Below are positions 17,148 to 27,432 of a stretch of DNA of 64,000 bases, one piece after another. Numbering within the stretch: position 1 is the first letter of the stretch; each line of letters begins with the position of its first letter. A program made the position numbers and the translations under genes. Under the pieces are notes generated by a model, which searched no databases, was not told where the DNA came from, and saw only the letters and a list, made by a program, of their open reading frames with translations. This stretch comes from CAZDVQ01 sp964508975 (GTDB taxonomy: Bacteria; Bacteroidota; Bacteroidia; Chitinophagales; Saprospiraceae), in NCBI GenBank assembly GCA_964508975.1, contig CAZDVQ010000003.1, positions 1 to 64,000 on the forward strand, read 5' to 3'.

Positions 17148-17840
17148 ATGCAAAATCACCCTCCTATGATATTCACCCGACTCAAGGCTGCCAATCGTTT
17201 AAATGAAAGCCTTTTTATGGCTGCATTAACCTTGTTGTGTTTTGGTGTTTCGTTGTTCCGGTTTGTTTATACCGATACCAAGGTATTCCTTTTCCTGAAC
17301 TGGAATTTATTTTTAGCCTTTGTGCCTTGGGCATTAACCAGCCTAGTGGTTTTGGTACCTAAACTACAACAGTCTAAAGGCGTCCTCGTGGGACTCTTAC
17401 TAGCTTGGCTCTTATTTTTCCCGAATGCCCCATATATTCTAACTGATTTGTTCCACTTAAGGTCAAACTCGTCTATGCCAATTTGGTTCGACCTGATTCT
17501 CATCCTATCGTTCGCGTGGACTGGCCTGTTGTTTGGGTTCTTGAGTTTATGGGATATTGAAAACATGATGAAGCCCTATCTGAGCCGAAGGTCTATATTG
17601 TTGAGCGCTATACTCCTTTTGTTCATCGCAAGTTTTGGCATATATGTAGGCCGTTATTTACGCTGGAATAGCTGGGACATCATTGCAGAGCCCTTGAACT
17701 TGATCTACGACATTAGCGATAGGTTTGTAAATCCATTTGCACACCCGCGAACCTGGGGCATGACTATTTTCATGGGTATTTTTCTCAATATGATTTACCT
17801 ATCGTTTAAACATATCCAAAACAGGGCAGATAAGGCATAA
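17148..17840 (+). CDS. DUF1361 integral membrane protein
   Basis: A 230-residue protein with six or seven hydrophobic segments. The motifs FLNWNLFLAFVPW, FFPNAPYILTDLFHL and GIYVGRYLRWNSWD are typical of DUF1361. Function is unknown. A second possible ATG lies six codons downstream. It stands alone between a GC-rich element and short tandem repeats. Confidence 0.85.
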   Translation: MQNHPPMIFTRLKAANRLNESLFMAALTLLCFGVSLFRFVYTDTKVFLFLNWNLFLAFVPWALTSLVVLVPKLQQSKGVLVGLLLAWLLFFPNAPYILTDLFHLRSNSSMPIWFDLILILSFAWTGLLFGFLSLWDIENMMKPYLSRRSILLSAILLLFIASFGIYVGRYLRWNSWDIIAEPLNLIYDISDRFVNPFAHPRTWGMTIFMGIFLNMIYLSFKHIQNRADKA

Positions 17841-17883
17841 GATTGGTGAAGATTGGTGAAGATTGGTGAAGATTGGTGAAGAT
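17841..17883. repeat. 10-bp tandem repeat GATTGGTGAA x4
   Basis: Four perfect GATTGGTGAA units plus GAT follow directly after the DUF1361 stop codon. Such arrays mutate by slippage. Confidence 0.9.
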
Positions 17884-17886
17884 GTA

Positions 17887-17962
17887 GCAACTTTCACCCT
17901 TTACCCTTTCACCTACTTTAACCCTTTCACCCATTTTCACCCCTTCACCCTTTCACCCCTTT
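17887..17962. repeat. CCCTTTCAC degenerate repeats
   Basis: About seven imperfect CCCTTTCACC/CCATTTTCAC units run into the 3' end of the glycosylase gene. Its C-terminal KKGVKG is encoded by the repeat. Confidence 0.6.
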
Positions 17963-18559
17963 TTTATCCCTAGCCTTCCAAATCAAGCGGCTGCCATAGC
18001 TGCGGTAAGGTTTCCAGCGTTCGGCAATCTCGGTCATGCATTGGACGAGGGCTTTCTCGGGCAAATCAAGTTGATATAATTGCTGCATACCCAGCTTTAT
18101 ACCCAGGTCTTTGGTGGGGAAAACGTCAGGTCGAGAAAGGTTAAACATGAGTACCATATGCACGGTCCACTCGCCTACCCCTTTAATTTGGGTTAGCTCA
18201 GCCAATATAGTTTCATCAGGTATGTGGGTCCAATCGCGGTCAAAGTTCGTGGCCACAGAGAAGTACTCAGCTATATTTTTGAGGTAGCCTATTTTCTGGT
18301 GCGAAACGCCTACGCCCCGCAGCAGGTCGTGATCCATCTCGATGAGCAGCTCCGGTGAGGGCAAAATACCCCCGAATAAAGCCTCAAAGCGGCTAAAGAT
18401 AGTATCGGCAGCTTTGGTGGAAAGTTGTTGATAAATAATAGCCTTGAGCAATGCCTCATAGGGGTGCAGCTGCACCTCGAGCAGGGGCAGTTCAATGTGC
18501 GTCATGATTTGGGCCAGCACAGGGTCTTGGCCCAGGTGTTGCTTGATTTGCTCGGTCAT
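17945..18559 (-). CDS. HhH-GPD DNA-3-methyladenine glycosylase (AlkA-like)
   Basis: A 204-residue base-excision repair glycosylase that removes alkylated purines. The helix-hairpin-helix is LTQIKGVGEWTVHMVLMF. The catalytic Asp follows in RPDVFPTKDLGIKLG. The region YEALLKAIIYQQLSTKAADTIF is typical of the AlkA core, without AlkA's N-terminal domain. I start at MTEQIKQ; MAAGGKR at 18601 is an alternative that would overlap the rhomboid gene by 17 bp. Together with the adjacent mutL and rhomboid it forms a minus-strand group. Confidence 0.85.
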   Translation of the reverse strand: MTEQIKQHLGQDPVLAQIMTHIELPLLEVQLHPYEALLKAIIYQQLSTKAADTIFSRFEALFGGILPSPELLIEMDHDLLRGVGVSHQKIGYLKNIAEYFSVATNFDRDWTHIPDETILAELTQIKGVGEWTVHMVLMFNLSRPDVFPTKDLGIKLGMQQLYQLDLPEKALVQCMTEIAERWKPYRSYGSRLIWKARDKKGVKG

Positions 18560-18584
18560 GGCAGGGGAGAGGTTTAGGATGCGT

Positions 18585-19385
18585 TTACCGCCTGCGGCCA
18601 TACCACCAGAACACCAGGAATGCCCCGATGACAGCCCCTCCGATATGCGCGAAGTGGGCCACGCCCGTGCGGGTACCCGTAATACCAAACACGTATTCCA
18701 TGATGATTAAAAGCGGGATTAAGTACTTGGCCTTAATGGGAATAGGTGGAATCAAGAGCATCAACTGGGTCTCGGCAAATAGAAGACCGAAAGCCGCCAT
18801 AATGCCAAAAACAGCCCCTGAAGCGCCAACTGTACCCGTGTTGGTCAGGTGGCTAGTGTAAATACTCACCACTTGACGGGCCTGATATACACTGCTTTCG
18901 GGGTCCGCAGCCCATTCGTACACCAGCTTGCTAGCGGCGTCGTATGCTTCGCCAGAAGGAATATACTCCTTGATAAAATACTCAAAGGTTTCAGGTGTTG
19001 TACTTTCAAGCACCACTTGCGCGGCGTTTATAATTGACTGCGACTCGTAATAACCGATAGCGCTCTGCAAAATACCAGCACCTATTCCTGCTGCAAAATA
19101 CAAAATCAAAAAGCGTTTCGTGCCGATACGGTACTCTAGCGGGGTACCAAACATCCACAACATCAGCATGTTGAACAAGATATGGAAGATACCTTGGGTA
19201 TCGTGCAAAAACATGTAGCTCAAGAGCTGGTGCGGCATAAAATCAGGCGAGCCAAAAGGACGCAGCACGAGCATCTCGTATACCTCGGGGAAGGATTTTT
19301 GAGCAAACAAGCTTAGGAACCAGCACAGTATTGTGAGGATAAGCAAGTTTTTGGTCGCCGGTGGTGCTGGTGGGGTATTAAGCAT
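18585..19385 (-). CDS. Rhomboid family intramembrane serine protease
   Basis: A 266-residue six-TM rhomboid. The catalytic serine is in GASGAVFG and the catalytic histidine in AHIGGAVIGAF. An HxxxN-like motif (HILFNMLMLWMFG) sits in the second TM. An insertion of ~60 residues (QSIINAAQVVLES...) follows TM3. Adjacent to mutL, an arrangement I recall as common in Bacteroidota. It cleaves transmembrane substrates within the lipid bilayer; substrate unknown. Confidence 0.92.
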   Translation of the reverse strand: MLNTPPAPPATKNLLILTILCWFLSLFAQKSFPEVYEMLVLRPFGSPDFMPHQLLSYMFLHDTQGIFHILFNMLMLWMFGTPLEYRIGTKRFLILYFAAGIGAGILQSAIGYYESQSIINAAQVVLESTTPETFEYFIKEYIPSGEAYDAASKLVYEWAADPESSVYQARQVVSIYTSHLTNTGTVGASGAVFGIMAAFGLLFAETQLMLLIPPIPIKAKYLIPLLIIMEYVFGITGTRTGVAHFAHIGGAVIGAFLVFWWYGRRR

Positions 19386-19387
19386 AT

Positions 19388-19456
19388 TATACTAGTTGAT
19401 AGTTGGTAGTTCGGAGTTGGTAGTTACTATCAACTATCAACAACAAACTATCAACT
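19388..19456. repeat. TAGTTGA/TAGTTGG repeats forming an imperfect inverted repeat
   Basis: AGTTGATAGTT at the left and AACTATCAACT at the right can pair. The tract fills the space between rhomboid and mutL. Confidence 0.6.
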
Positions 19457-19460
19457 CAAG

Positions 19461-21335
19461 TTAATCGAACTTCCGTTCAAGTTCAGCAGAGTCAAAAGTA
19501 AGGAAGGTTTTTTTACCCGACGCTGTTTTAAAAGGCATTTCACAGGCAAAAAGTTTATCGATGAGCTCGCGCATTTCTTCATCGCTGAGGCTTTGACCGC
19601 GTTTGATAGCCGCACTTCTAGCCAAGGAGCGCGCTAGGCTTTCGCCAGCCGAGAGTTTGAGGTCCAGGTTCATGCGGTACTGGTTGAGGATTTGCTCGAT
19701 GATTTTTTCTTCCTCACCCGTTTTAAACTCTGGCGGTAGGCCGTGCACCACGAAGCTCTGGTTGCCAAATTCCCGGATATCAATACCCAAGGCGTTTACC
19801 TCATCTAGTATCTCCCGGAGCATTTCGGCTTCAGCAGGCGAAAGGTTAAGGCTAACCGGGAACAAGAGTTGCTGCGATTGTGGTTTTTGCTTGGCCAGCA
19901 TACGCAGGAATCGCTCGTACAAAATGCGTTCGTGGGCGTATTGTTGATCAATGAGCAAAAAGCCCGACTTGATCTGGCTCAGGATGTAGCGGTTGTGTAT
20001 TTGGTACGGCTTGCGAATCATCCCATCGGCATCGAGGCCATTGGAAGCACTTTCCAAAGATGGCAAAACCGACCATTCGTCTGGCTCGGGCGCTGGTGGA
20101 ATATCATCGGCGGGGTTATCCGACATGAAATCGTTGGGACTGTTGGCTTTTGAGCCCAACTTGTCGAGGCCCTCGTACAGTTTTTCCCAGTTTTTGAGGT
20201 TCGAATCGTGCCGAACATCGCGTTCGTGGCGGGTTGGCGTGTAAGAAGGCAGCGGTTTTTGACCCGACTGGATGGGCGGTGTATACTGCTGGTGCAATTG
20301 TTTTTCAAAGCCCGACTCTACATCGAAGTTGATGGTCGGCGAAATACTAAACTGCCCAAGAGCATGCCGAACCGTTACACGGAGGATGTTGTACAGCATC
20401 CGTTCGTCTTCAAACTTGATTTCCTGTTTGGTCGGGTGAACGTTGACGTCTATTTTGGAAGGATCGAGATCGAGGAAAATACAATAAAAAGGGTGATGTT
20501 CAGACGGTAGCAAGTCTTCATAAGCGCTCATCACGGCATGGTGCAGGTAAGCACTTTTGATGAATCGGTCATTCACGAAGAAGTACTGTTCACCCCGGGC
20601 TTTGCGGGCAAACTCCGGTTTGCCAATAAAGCCATTGATTTTCATAATCTCGGTGTCTTCCTCGATGGGCATGAGCTTCTTGTTGGCGTTTTGCCCTAGG
20701 ATACCAACGAGGCGTTGACGTAAGTTGCCTTTGTTCAGCTGCATGATTTGCATCCCGTTGTGGTGTAGGTTCATCTGTACCTCGGGGTTGGCAATGGCCA
20801 CACGCTCGAACTCGTCCATCACGTGGCGCATTTCCACGGCGTTGGCTTTTAAGAAATTGCGGCGAGCCGGAACGTTGTAAAACAGGTTTTTCACCTGGAT
20901 ATTGGTACCCAACGGCGCTTGGCAAGCCTCTTGGAGTTTTACCTCACTGGCTTCAATAATAATTTGGGTAGCCAGTTCATCTTCCGCTCGGCGGGTGCGC
21001 ATTTCTACCTGGGCTACAGCCGCGATAGAAGCCATAGCCTCCCCGCGAAAACCCATGGTGCGTATCTGGAAAAGATCCTCTGATTTCCTGATTTTAGAAG
21101 TGGCATGGCGTTCAAAGCACATGCGGGCATCGGTTGGCGACATCCCCTTGCCGTCGTCGATAACTTGTATCAGCGTTCGGCCTGCATCTTTCAAAATAAC
21201 CATGATGCTGCTGGCCCCTGCGTCCACAGCGTTCTCGAGGAGTTCCTTGATTACGGAAGCAGGGCGTTGCACCACTTCACCCGCCGCAATTTGGTTGGCG
21301 ATAGCATCTGGTAGCAACTGAATTATATCCGACAT
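19461..21335 (-). CDS. mutL: DNA mismatch repair protein MutL
   Basis: A 624-residue MutL. The GHKL ATPase motifs are all present: IAAGEVVQRPASVIKELLENAVDAG, DDGKGM, and the MGFRGEAMASI lid. VNDRFIKS and the VHPTKQEIKFEDE motif complete the N-terminal domain. The C-terminal dimerisation domain starts around 430 (IHNRYILSQIKSGFLLIDQQYAHERILYE). The metal-binding DQHA(X)2E(X)4E motif of endonuclease-type MutL appears only as QQYAHERILYE, so nicking activity is doubtful. First gene of a minus-strand cluster with rhomboid. Confidence 0.97.
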   Translation of the reverse strand: MSDIIQLLPDAIANQIAAGEVVQRPASVIKELLENAVDAGASSIMVILKDAGRTLIQVIDDGKGMSPTDARMCFERHATSKIRKSEDLFQIRTMGFRGEAMASIAAVAQVEMRTRRAEDELATQIIIEASEVKLQEACQAPLGTNIQVKNLFYNVPARRNFLKANAVEMRHVMDEFERVAIANPEVQMNLHHNGMQIMQLNKGNLRQRLVGILGQNANKKLMPIEEDTEIMKINGFIGKPEFARKARGEQYFFVNDRFIKSAYLHHAVMSAYEDLLPSEHHPFYCIFLDLDPSKIDVNVHPTKQEIKFEDERMLYNILRVTVRHALGQFSISPTINFDVESGFEKQLHQQYTPPIQSGQKPLPSYTPTRHERDVRHDSNLKNWEKLYEGLDKLGSKANSPNDFMSDNPADDIPPAPEPDEWSVLPSLESASNGLDADGMIRKPYQIHNRYILSQIKSGFLLIDQQYAHERILYERFLRMLAKQKPQSQQLLFPVSLNLSPAEAEMLREILDEVNALGIDIREFGNQSFVVHGLPPEFKTGEEEKIIEQILNQYRMNLDLKLSAGESLARSLARSAAIKRGQSLSDEEMRELIDKLFACEMPFKTASGKKTFLTFDSAELERKFD

Positions 21336-21464
21336 GATGGCTGGTTTGAGTCTATGGTTTTTACAAGATATGTCTAATAAGGCTGTACATATCCTGAACA
21401 GTAAAACACAAAGATGCGAACAAGGTTTCGCTTATCCTGCCTATGCCAAGTTTTTTTTAAGATT

Positions 21465-21764
21465 CTAGTTCCCTGGGAATAGCATCTGGACAAAGCCCGG
21501 CAACAACACGTTGAGGGCAACATAACCTCCAAGAATAATGAGGCCTAAAATCAAGAAAAGGCGGATAAATGATACACTGTAGCGCTTTTCGTTCATTTGG
21601 CGCTCGCGGCGTGCTTTAATCCGGGCACGCATTCGCTCGGCGGTATACTCACCAGATGATTGAGCATAACGCTCTTCACGCGCTTCCTTGTCGGGGTCGT
21701 AAAAACGCGGACGGTAATCAAACTGCCGCGGCTGCATTTGTTTTTTTATTCCGAAAAAGGCCAT
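21465..21764 (-). CDS. Small single-pass membrane protein of the mutL neighbourhood
   Basis: A 99-residue protein. A basic/aromatic N-terminus (QPRQFDYRPRFYDPDKEAREERY) is followed by an Arg-rich linker and one hydrophobic segment (FIRLFLILGLIILGGYVALNVLL). Relatives near mutL in Bacteroidota have, as I recall, sometimes been mislabelled riboflavin synthase subunit. No enzyme motif is visible. The ATG at 21764 gives MAFFGIKKQ; a longer in-frame start at 21839 looks non-coding. Confidence 0.75.
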   Translation of the reverse strand: MAFFGIKKQMQPRQFDYRPRFYDPDKEAREERYAQSSGEYTAERMRARIKARRERQMNEKRYSVSFIRLFLILGLIILGGYVALNVLLPGFVQMLFPGN

Positions 21765-21847
21765 AGTCTTAGATTTATCCTCATTACTTATACAATCAGA
21801 TGCTGCTTTTTGTTTTTTTGGTGCGCATATGCTTCCCAAAAATACAC

Positions 21848-22522
21848 TTAAACTGCGAAATAAAGCTCATACATGGCATAGGCCAAGAACCCGAGCAATG
21901 CGATAATCCCGCCAAACAACAGCCACTTTCCAAAGCTTTGAGTTCGGGGCTTAAAGGTTTGGTAGCGATTGCCATTAGGGTCGGTGCTCATGTCTTTCCA
22001 GTAATAGTAGCCCATCCCTAAAGCAGCAACGAAGAAAGCCAAGTGTACAAATAAGCCCAAGGGTATCGACAAGGCCCAGAGTACCATAAAGTATAAACTG
22101 ATGTCTCTACCTTGGTGCAATGCCTCCAATTTAGCTTGACGGTTTTGCGTAATCTCGTCGTTGTTTATTTGAAAACCACGGTTGGCCAGCAGCTTCTTGG
22201 CCGTGGCGTAGTCTTCAATGTTCCAGCCAGTGGGATTATCCAATATGCCTAGTAGCTCGGTGTTGTTGAAGGCATTGAGATAATGTTCTTCATCTACAGG
22301 GTTTTCGAGCACAAAGCGTTCAATGGCTTCGTTAACTTTGGGAAAATCGGCGTTGCGGACAAGCAGGGCAAAGCCCGGTGCATTGTTGTTTCCCACGATG
22401 GCATGGCTCATCGGGGCTGCTGATTCAAGCCACCAAGGGATGTTGTTTTCCTCTAGGATTGGAATCAAAAAGCCGTAGGCTTGCTCCGGAAAGCCAAAGT
22501 TGCGGTATACAGATTTTTCCAT
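21848..22522 (-). CDS. Hypothetical membrane protein with DUF2007-like N-terminus
   Basis: A 224-residue protein. The first ~75 residues (YRNFGFPEQAYGFLIPILEENNIPWWLES...FALLVRNADFPKVNEAIE) resemble DUF2007-type signal-transducing domains. The C-terminal half has three hydrophobic segments. The ATG at 22522 lies 2 bp after the stop of the upstream peptidase gene, so they form an operon; a GTG five codons earlier would overlap it. Function unknown. Confidence 0.7.
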   Translation of the reverse strand: MEKSVYRNFGFPEQAYGFLIPILEENNIPWWLESAAPMSHAIVGNNNAPGFALLVRNADFPKVNEAIERFVLENPVDEEHYLNAFNNTELLGILDNPTGWNIEDYATAKKLLANRGFQINNDEITQNRQAKLEALHQGRDISLYFMVLWALSIPLGLFVHLAFFVAALGMGYYYWKDMSTDPNGNRYQTFKPRTQSFGKWLLFGGIIALLGFLAYAMYELYFAV

Positions 22523-22524
22523 AA

Positions 22525-23271
22525 TTAGAAGTTGCACAAATGGCCATTCACTTTAAGCCAGTGTTCTTTTTCCAGGTAATCGGGCATGGCGTGGTCAACG
22601 AGGTCCCAATACTGGTTGCTGTGATTCATTTCAACAAGGTGCGCTAGTTCGTGGATAATCACGTAGTCTATCACATCTTGCGGGGCAAAAAGCAAGCGGG
22701 TAGAGAAGTTCATGCTACCATCGTCGGCGCAGCTCCCCCATTTGCTCAGGCTATAATTCAGGTTAACGCTTTTAACCTTGCATTGAAAGTACAAGAAATT
22801 AAGGGCATCCACACGGCGGGCAAACTCCGGCAGGCAATCTTTGGCAACGGCCCGGCTAATGAGCTTGCGCACCGCTTTGACCATATCGTGGCCTGTATCG
22901 CTGGCCGATAGATGCAAATAAATATTCTGGCCTACCAGGGTAGCTTTATGGCTTTTGCGGTTCTCGGTATGGATATTCAGCTTGTACTTTCGGTTGTAAA
23001 TGTTCAATTCGTCGCCGTTGTAATAGCCGCGGGCATTAAAATGCCGGTGTAAGCCCTTGTGGCCTTTGAGGTGCGCCTCGGCCCAAGTGTAAAACTGCTG
23101 CCAGAGCAATTCTTGTTCCGTGGTAGGCAAGGCCGAAGGAATCCGAAGGATAGCGCCTGTTTTAGACAATGACATGCGCACATTTTCGCGTTCCTCGGCG
23201 TACACGCGCACGGGAACTTCCATGTCGTCGACCTGTAAACGGGTTTGTGTAATGCCTTGCTGGGTAAACAT
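22525..23271 (-). CDS. YgjP-like (DUF45) zinc metallopeptidase
   Basis: A 248-residue protein of the YgjP/M48-related family. The zinc-binding motif is VIIHELAHLVEMNHS (HExxH), followed by the late FAPQD/WGSCADDG elements typical of the family. The ATG giving MFTQQGITQ is preferred over a TTG nine codons upstream. Substrates are unknown for the family. It overlaps no gene and is followed by a membrane protein 2 bp away. Confidence 0.88.
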   Translation of the reverse strand: MFTQQGITQTRLQVDDMEVPVRVYAEERENVRMSLSKTGAILRIPSALPTTEQELLWQQFYTWAEAHLKGHKGLHRHFNARGYYNGDELNIYNRKYKLNIHTENRKSHKATLVGQNIYLHLSASDTGHDMVKAVRKLISRAVAKDCLPEFARRVDALNFLYFQCKVKSVNLNYSLSKWGSCADDGSMNFSTRLLFAPQDVIDYVIIHELAHLVEMNHSNQYWDLVDHAMPDYLEKEHWLKVNGHLCNF

Positions 23272-23412
23272 ATGCTGTAAATGGCTAAAAGTATGCAAAG
23301 GTACTGCTTTTAGCTGAAATGGCTAAACCCTTGGTGCTTCGCTAAAAGGCTAATGCTAGGTAAAAATACACTTTGGGCATGTACGGCAATCTTGATCATT
23401 TTTTAGATAATC

Positions 23413-23563
23413 TTTTGGGCGCCCCGGCTTCGCGTTGCTCACCGTCGCTACGTTGCGCGGCTCGCTATTCGCGCAGTCGCTACGCTCCTTTGCGGTGCCC
23501 TTCGGGGTTCGCTCGGCCCCTGCGGGTCTGGCCCTGCGGGCCACCGCTCCACATCGCTGGCGC
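23413..23563 (+). repeat. GC-rich palindromic element, copy 9 (GCGCC/GGCGC)
   Basis: Begins TTTTGGGCGCC and ends CATCGCTGGCGC. It carries an extended interior (CGCAGTCGCTACGCTCC, TGCGGTGCCCTTCGGGG) shared in reverse with the copy at 24394. Confidence 0.85.
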
Positions 23564-23673
23564 AGAAGAAAAAAAATACCCCGTGGTGACTGTGGTCACT
23601 GCACAGCCCTTTTTGGCCACCGTATCTTTGCTGCACAAACCTACACCATTACTAATCTTAAAAACATACCATT

Positions 23674-23880
23674 ATGAAACCGAACATGGGTAACATCGAC
23701 AAAATAGTTCGATTGGTCATTGCAGCCTTGATTGCCGTATTATTTTTCACCAACGTGATTTCTGGTACCCTAGGTACCGTGTTGTTGGTGTTGGCCGCTG
23801 TATTTGCCTTGACTAGCTTGGTTAGTTTCTGCCCCTTGTATACCCTGGTGGGTATCAATACCTGCGAGGTAAAGAAATAA
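23674..23880 (+). CDS. DUF2892 / YgaP-like small membrane protein
   Basis: A 68-residue protein with two hydrophobic helices and the ending SFCPLYTLVGINTC, the signature of DUF2892. Members are small membrane proteins sometimes fused to rhodanese domains and linked to sulfur metabolism. This one stands alone, between a GC-rich element and a strong terminator. Confidence 0.9.
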   Translation: MKPNMGNIDKIVRLVIAALIAVLFFTNVISGTLGTVLLVLAAVFALTSLVSFCPLYTLVGINTCEVKK

Positions 23881-23902
23881 TCTAGCACTGGATTACAAGC
23901 CT

Positions 23903-23940
23903 AAAGCCCCTGGTTCGCAAGCGAACTTGGGGCTTTTTTG
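23903..23940 (+). terminator. Rho-independent terminator after DUF2892 gene
   Basis: AAAGCCCC...GGGGCTTT outer stem, GTTCGC/GCGAAC inner stem, then a T-run. Confidence 0.9.
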
Positions 23941-24045
23941 ATTTCAAGATTACAATTAGGATATATCTTTCACACCCTGCCCAATACTGGAATGTATTAA
24001 GAACCAATATTACCATTTATCTGCTGTAGCTAGCCTTTCGCCCGT

Positions 24046-24263
24046 CTGCCCCCTGTCACGGCGCTGCGCTTGTGACATCCCCCCACTCGCATACGCTCGC
24101 GTGGGGAACTTGATATTTTTACGGGCAGGTTTTATCTGCAAGTTTTAATGGTTTAAAGGTTGTCCGGCTTAAAAAATCTTCCTGTGGAGCCAAAGAAACA
24201 AGCTCCCCACGCGAGCGTATGCGAGTGGGGGGATGTCTGAACGAAGTGAAGACAGGGGGGCAG
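24046..24263. mobile_element. Long inverted repeat element with arm hairpins (type CTGCCCC)
   Basis: Outer ends CTGCCCCCTGTC and GACAGGGGGGCAG enclose two arms. Each arm contains a small hairpin and then a 34-bp core beginning GACATCCCCCCACTCGC that is identical between arms. The small hairpins differ: ACGGCGCTGCGCTTGT on the left, TTCACTTCGTTCA on the right arm (reverse strand). An AT-rich spacer of ~90 bp separates the arms. No coding capacity. Same architecture as the element at 47436. It occupies most of the 730-bp gap before the helicase gene. Confidence 0.75.
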
Positions 24264-24393
24264 AACAGCCGCAAGTATAATTTCATTTTGCAATTTGGCT
24301 TTGGGCAGATTACGGCAAATCTGCGCAGACGTGGTGGTCAATCATAATAATTCACAATTCATAATCAAAACCCGCTGCAAAGCAGCGGGTTCC

Positions 24394-24537
24394 GCGCCAG
24401 CGATGCGGAGCAGTGGCCCGTAGGGCCAGACCCGCAGGGGCCGAGCGAACCCCGAAGGGCACCGCAAAGGAGCGTAGCGACTGCGCGAATAGCGAGCTGC
24501 GCAGCGTAGCGACGGCGAAGCCGGGGCGCCCAAAAAA
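24394..24537 (-). repeat. GC-rich palindromic element, copy 10 (GCGCC/GGCGC)
   Basis: Minus-strand copy with the same extended interior as the copy at 23413. An extra CCCGCTGC/GCAGCGGG hairpin (24370-24390) lies just outside its end. Confidence 0.85.
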
Positions 24538-24673
24538 GGCCTAAATGAGCAATTGACAAGCGATGAAATGACCTTAGGATTAATCAAGAAACGACCAAAG
24601 TACACCTACCGTATCACGTAACCTACTTGGCAAGGGTAAAAAGCGTATCTTTACCCATCTTAAAAAAATATAC

Positions 24674-25993
<1,320 letters not shown>

Positions 25994-26022
25994 ACCACCG
26001 CAGGCTTAATAACGTATATTTA

Positions 26023-26062
26023 GAGTATGTTTGGACTTTAGCTTCCGGCGAAAAACATACTC
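26023..26062 (+). mobile_element. 40-bp minimal MITE derivative with TTA duplication
   Basis: Ends GAGTATG and CATACTC, flanked by TTA at 26020-26022 and 26063-26065. It consists of the left MITE end (GAGTATGTTTGGACTTTAGC...) fused at AAAC to the last bases of the right end. This is the mirror of the derivative at 1332. Confidence 0.8.
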
Positions 26063-26080
26063 TTAGTAAATTAAACCAAC

Positions 26081-27175
26081 ATGAGCCCGAAACTACAAAT
26101 AAACGAACACGCCAACGGCCTGAACATACGTTTTGGCTGGTTTCATTACAGTGCTATTTTTCTAGTGTTTTTCTGCGTGTTTTGGGATGGCTTCCTTGTT
26201 TTTTGGTATGCTTTAACCCTGGGTTCAGCTCCGCTGATATTCAACCTTTTCCCGCTGCTGCACGTGTCGGTAGGCGTGGGTTTAACCTATTACACCATCT
26301 GTTTGTTTGTAAACCGCACCGACGTGCTGGTTGACCGCTACGGCATCAGCGTGCGCTCGGGCCCGTTGCCTTGGCCGGGTGCCAACAAGAACGTACCCGT
26401 GGCCGATGTAGAACAACTCTACGTGGTTGAAAAAGTAAGTCATGGCAAAAACGGCACAACCTATACCTACACCTTGATGGCCAGCCTCAAAACAGGTGCC
26501 AAGGTGAAAGTACTGGAATCTGGCCAGAGCCTAGAGGTGCACCAAATGCAAGAAATAGAACGCAAAATCGAAACGTTTTTGGGCATACCCGACTATGCCG
26601 TGTCGGGTGAATACGCAGCCAGCACCAAGGCATCGATGCACGATGCAGCACCCCGCGAGCTCAACAAACCTTACAATCCAACCGCCATACAACTGGCCGA
26701 TGTAAGGGTAGGCACCGTTTTAGACTACGACCTGAGCACCTGGCAAGTAAGTTTTTTAACCCAATATGACTGGTCGAACGGCCAAACCGACAAGCAATTC
26801 CAGCTCATCAACCGCAACAGCGCCAACATGTTGCTGTTTTTACAGCAAGATATGGCCTTGATTAAACCTTGGAAAGAGACACTTATTAGTCCATTTGACC
26901 TTGGCCTCAACGATGGCGAGGTGCTAGAGCGCGACGTGCCCCGCGAAGTACTGTACAAGGGGATCAAATATTACAAGGACCAGCGCCACACCGGCAAAAT
27001 GTTCGTGAACGACACGCGGCATTTCACCCGCATCGTGGAGTATATCTTGAGCAGCGAGAGCAAGAACGAGCATCTGCGTATCGTGCTCATCGACCGCCAG
27101 AGCGTGCAAACCTACGCGGGTGTACGAATCCCAGAATCGGCGTTCAGCAATATCTATATCGGCGAAGGGAAGTAG
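26081..27175 (+). CDS. Hypothetical membrane protein with DUF4178-like C-terminus
   Basis: A 364-residue protein with two hydrophobic helices at about 20-75. A PH-like segment (DVEQLYVVEKV...TYTLMASLKTGAKVKVLESG) follows. The C-terminal half beginning IQLADVRVGTVLDYDLSTWQVSFLTQYDW resembles DUF4178. Function unknown; DUF4178 proteins often occur with membrane-remodelling or PspA-type genes, none of which is here. The gene begins soon after a MITE derivative that may carry or disturb its promoter. Confidence 0.65.
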   Translation: MSPKLQINEHANGLNIRFGWFHYSAIFLVFFCVFWDGFLVFWYALTLGSAPLIFNLFPLLHVSVGVGLTYYTICLFVNRTDVLVDRYGISVRSGPLPWPGANKNVPVADVEQLYVVEKVSHGKNGTTYTYTLMASLKTGAKVKVLESGQSLEVHQMQEIERKIETFLGIPDYAVSGEYAASTKASMHDAAPRELNKPYNPTAIQLADVRVGTVLDYDLSTWQVSFLTQYDWSNGQTDKQFQLINRNSANMLLFLQQDMALIKPWKETLISPFDLGLNDGEVLERDVPREVLYKGIKYYKDQRHTGKMFVNDTRHFTRIVEYILSSESKNEHLRIVLIDRQSVQTYAGVRIPESAFSNIYIGEGK

Positions 27176-27176
27176 A

Positions 27177-27285
27177 TTTTTGGGGGCCTCCGCCGCGGTG
27201 CGGCGGCGCACCCTTTCGGGCTCGGCTATTCGCCTCGGTGCTACGCACCAGCCGCCTTGGCGGCTGCCCTACAGGCTGCTAGGCC
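27177..27285 (+). repeat. GC-rich palindromic element, copy 11 (GGCCT/AGGCC)
   Basis: Begins TTTTTGGGGGCCTCCGCCG and ends GGCTGCTAGGCC. Terminal stem GGCCT/AGGCC; same subclass as copies at 66 and 37226. Confidence 0.85.
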
Positions 27286-27355
27286 GATGACTAGTTTGCC
27301 TATCACACAAATCAAAGTTCAGGCAAAAAGTGTTGCAGCGGGCTAAAAATATACC

Positions 27356-27419
27356 TAATCGCAATATTTAACTGAATTCGTAGATTATAATCGCAATATT
27401 TAGCTAAATTTGTAGATTA
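27356..27419 (+). promoter_or_regulatory. Tandem 32-bp repeat carrying a duplicated promoter
   Basis: Two head-to-tail 32-bp units (TAATCGCAATATTTA...GTAGATTA) differ at three positions. The second contains TAAATTTG at 27405-27412, a perfect -7 box, 20 bp before the ATPase start. In the first unit the same site is TGAATTCG. The repeated TCGCAATATTTA may be a regulator site. Confidence 0.6.
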
Positions 27420-27432
27420 ATTGACAAATAGC

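Noticed and set aside
17841..17883. Tandem GATTGGTGAA as a CRISPR or replication iteron array
   Set aside because: Units are directly adjacent with no spacers, and no replication initiator gene is nearby; a simple slippage repeat is sufficient.
23373..23693. Frames of 60-106 codons on both strands
   Set aside because: All are translations of the GC-rich element at 23413; the same peptide strings recur at 24394.
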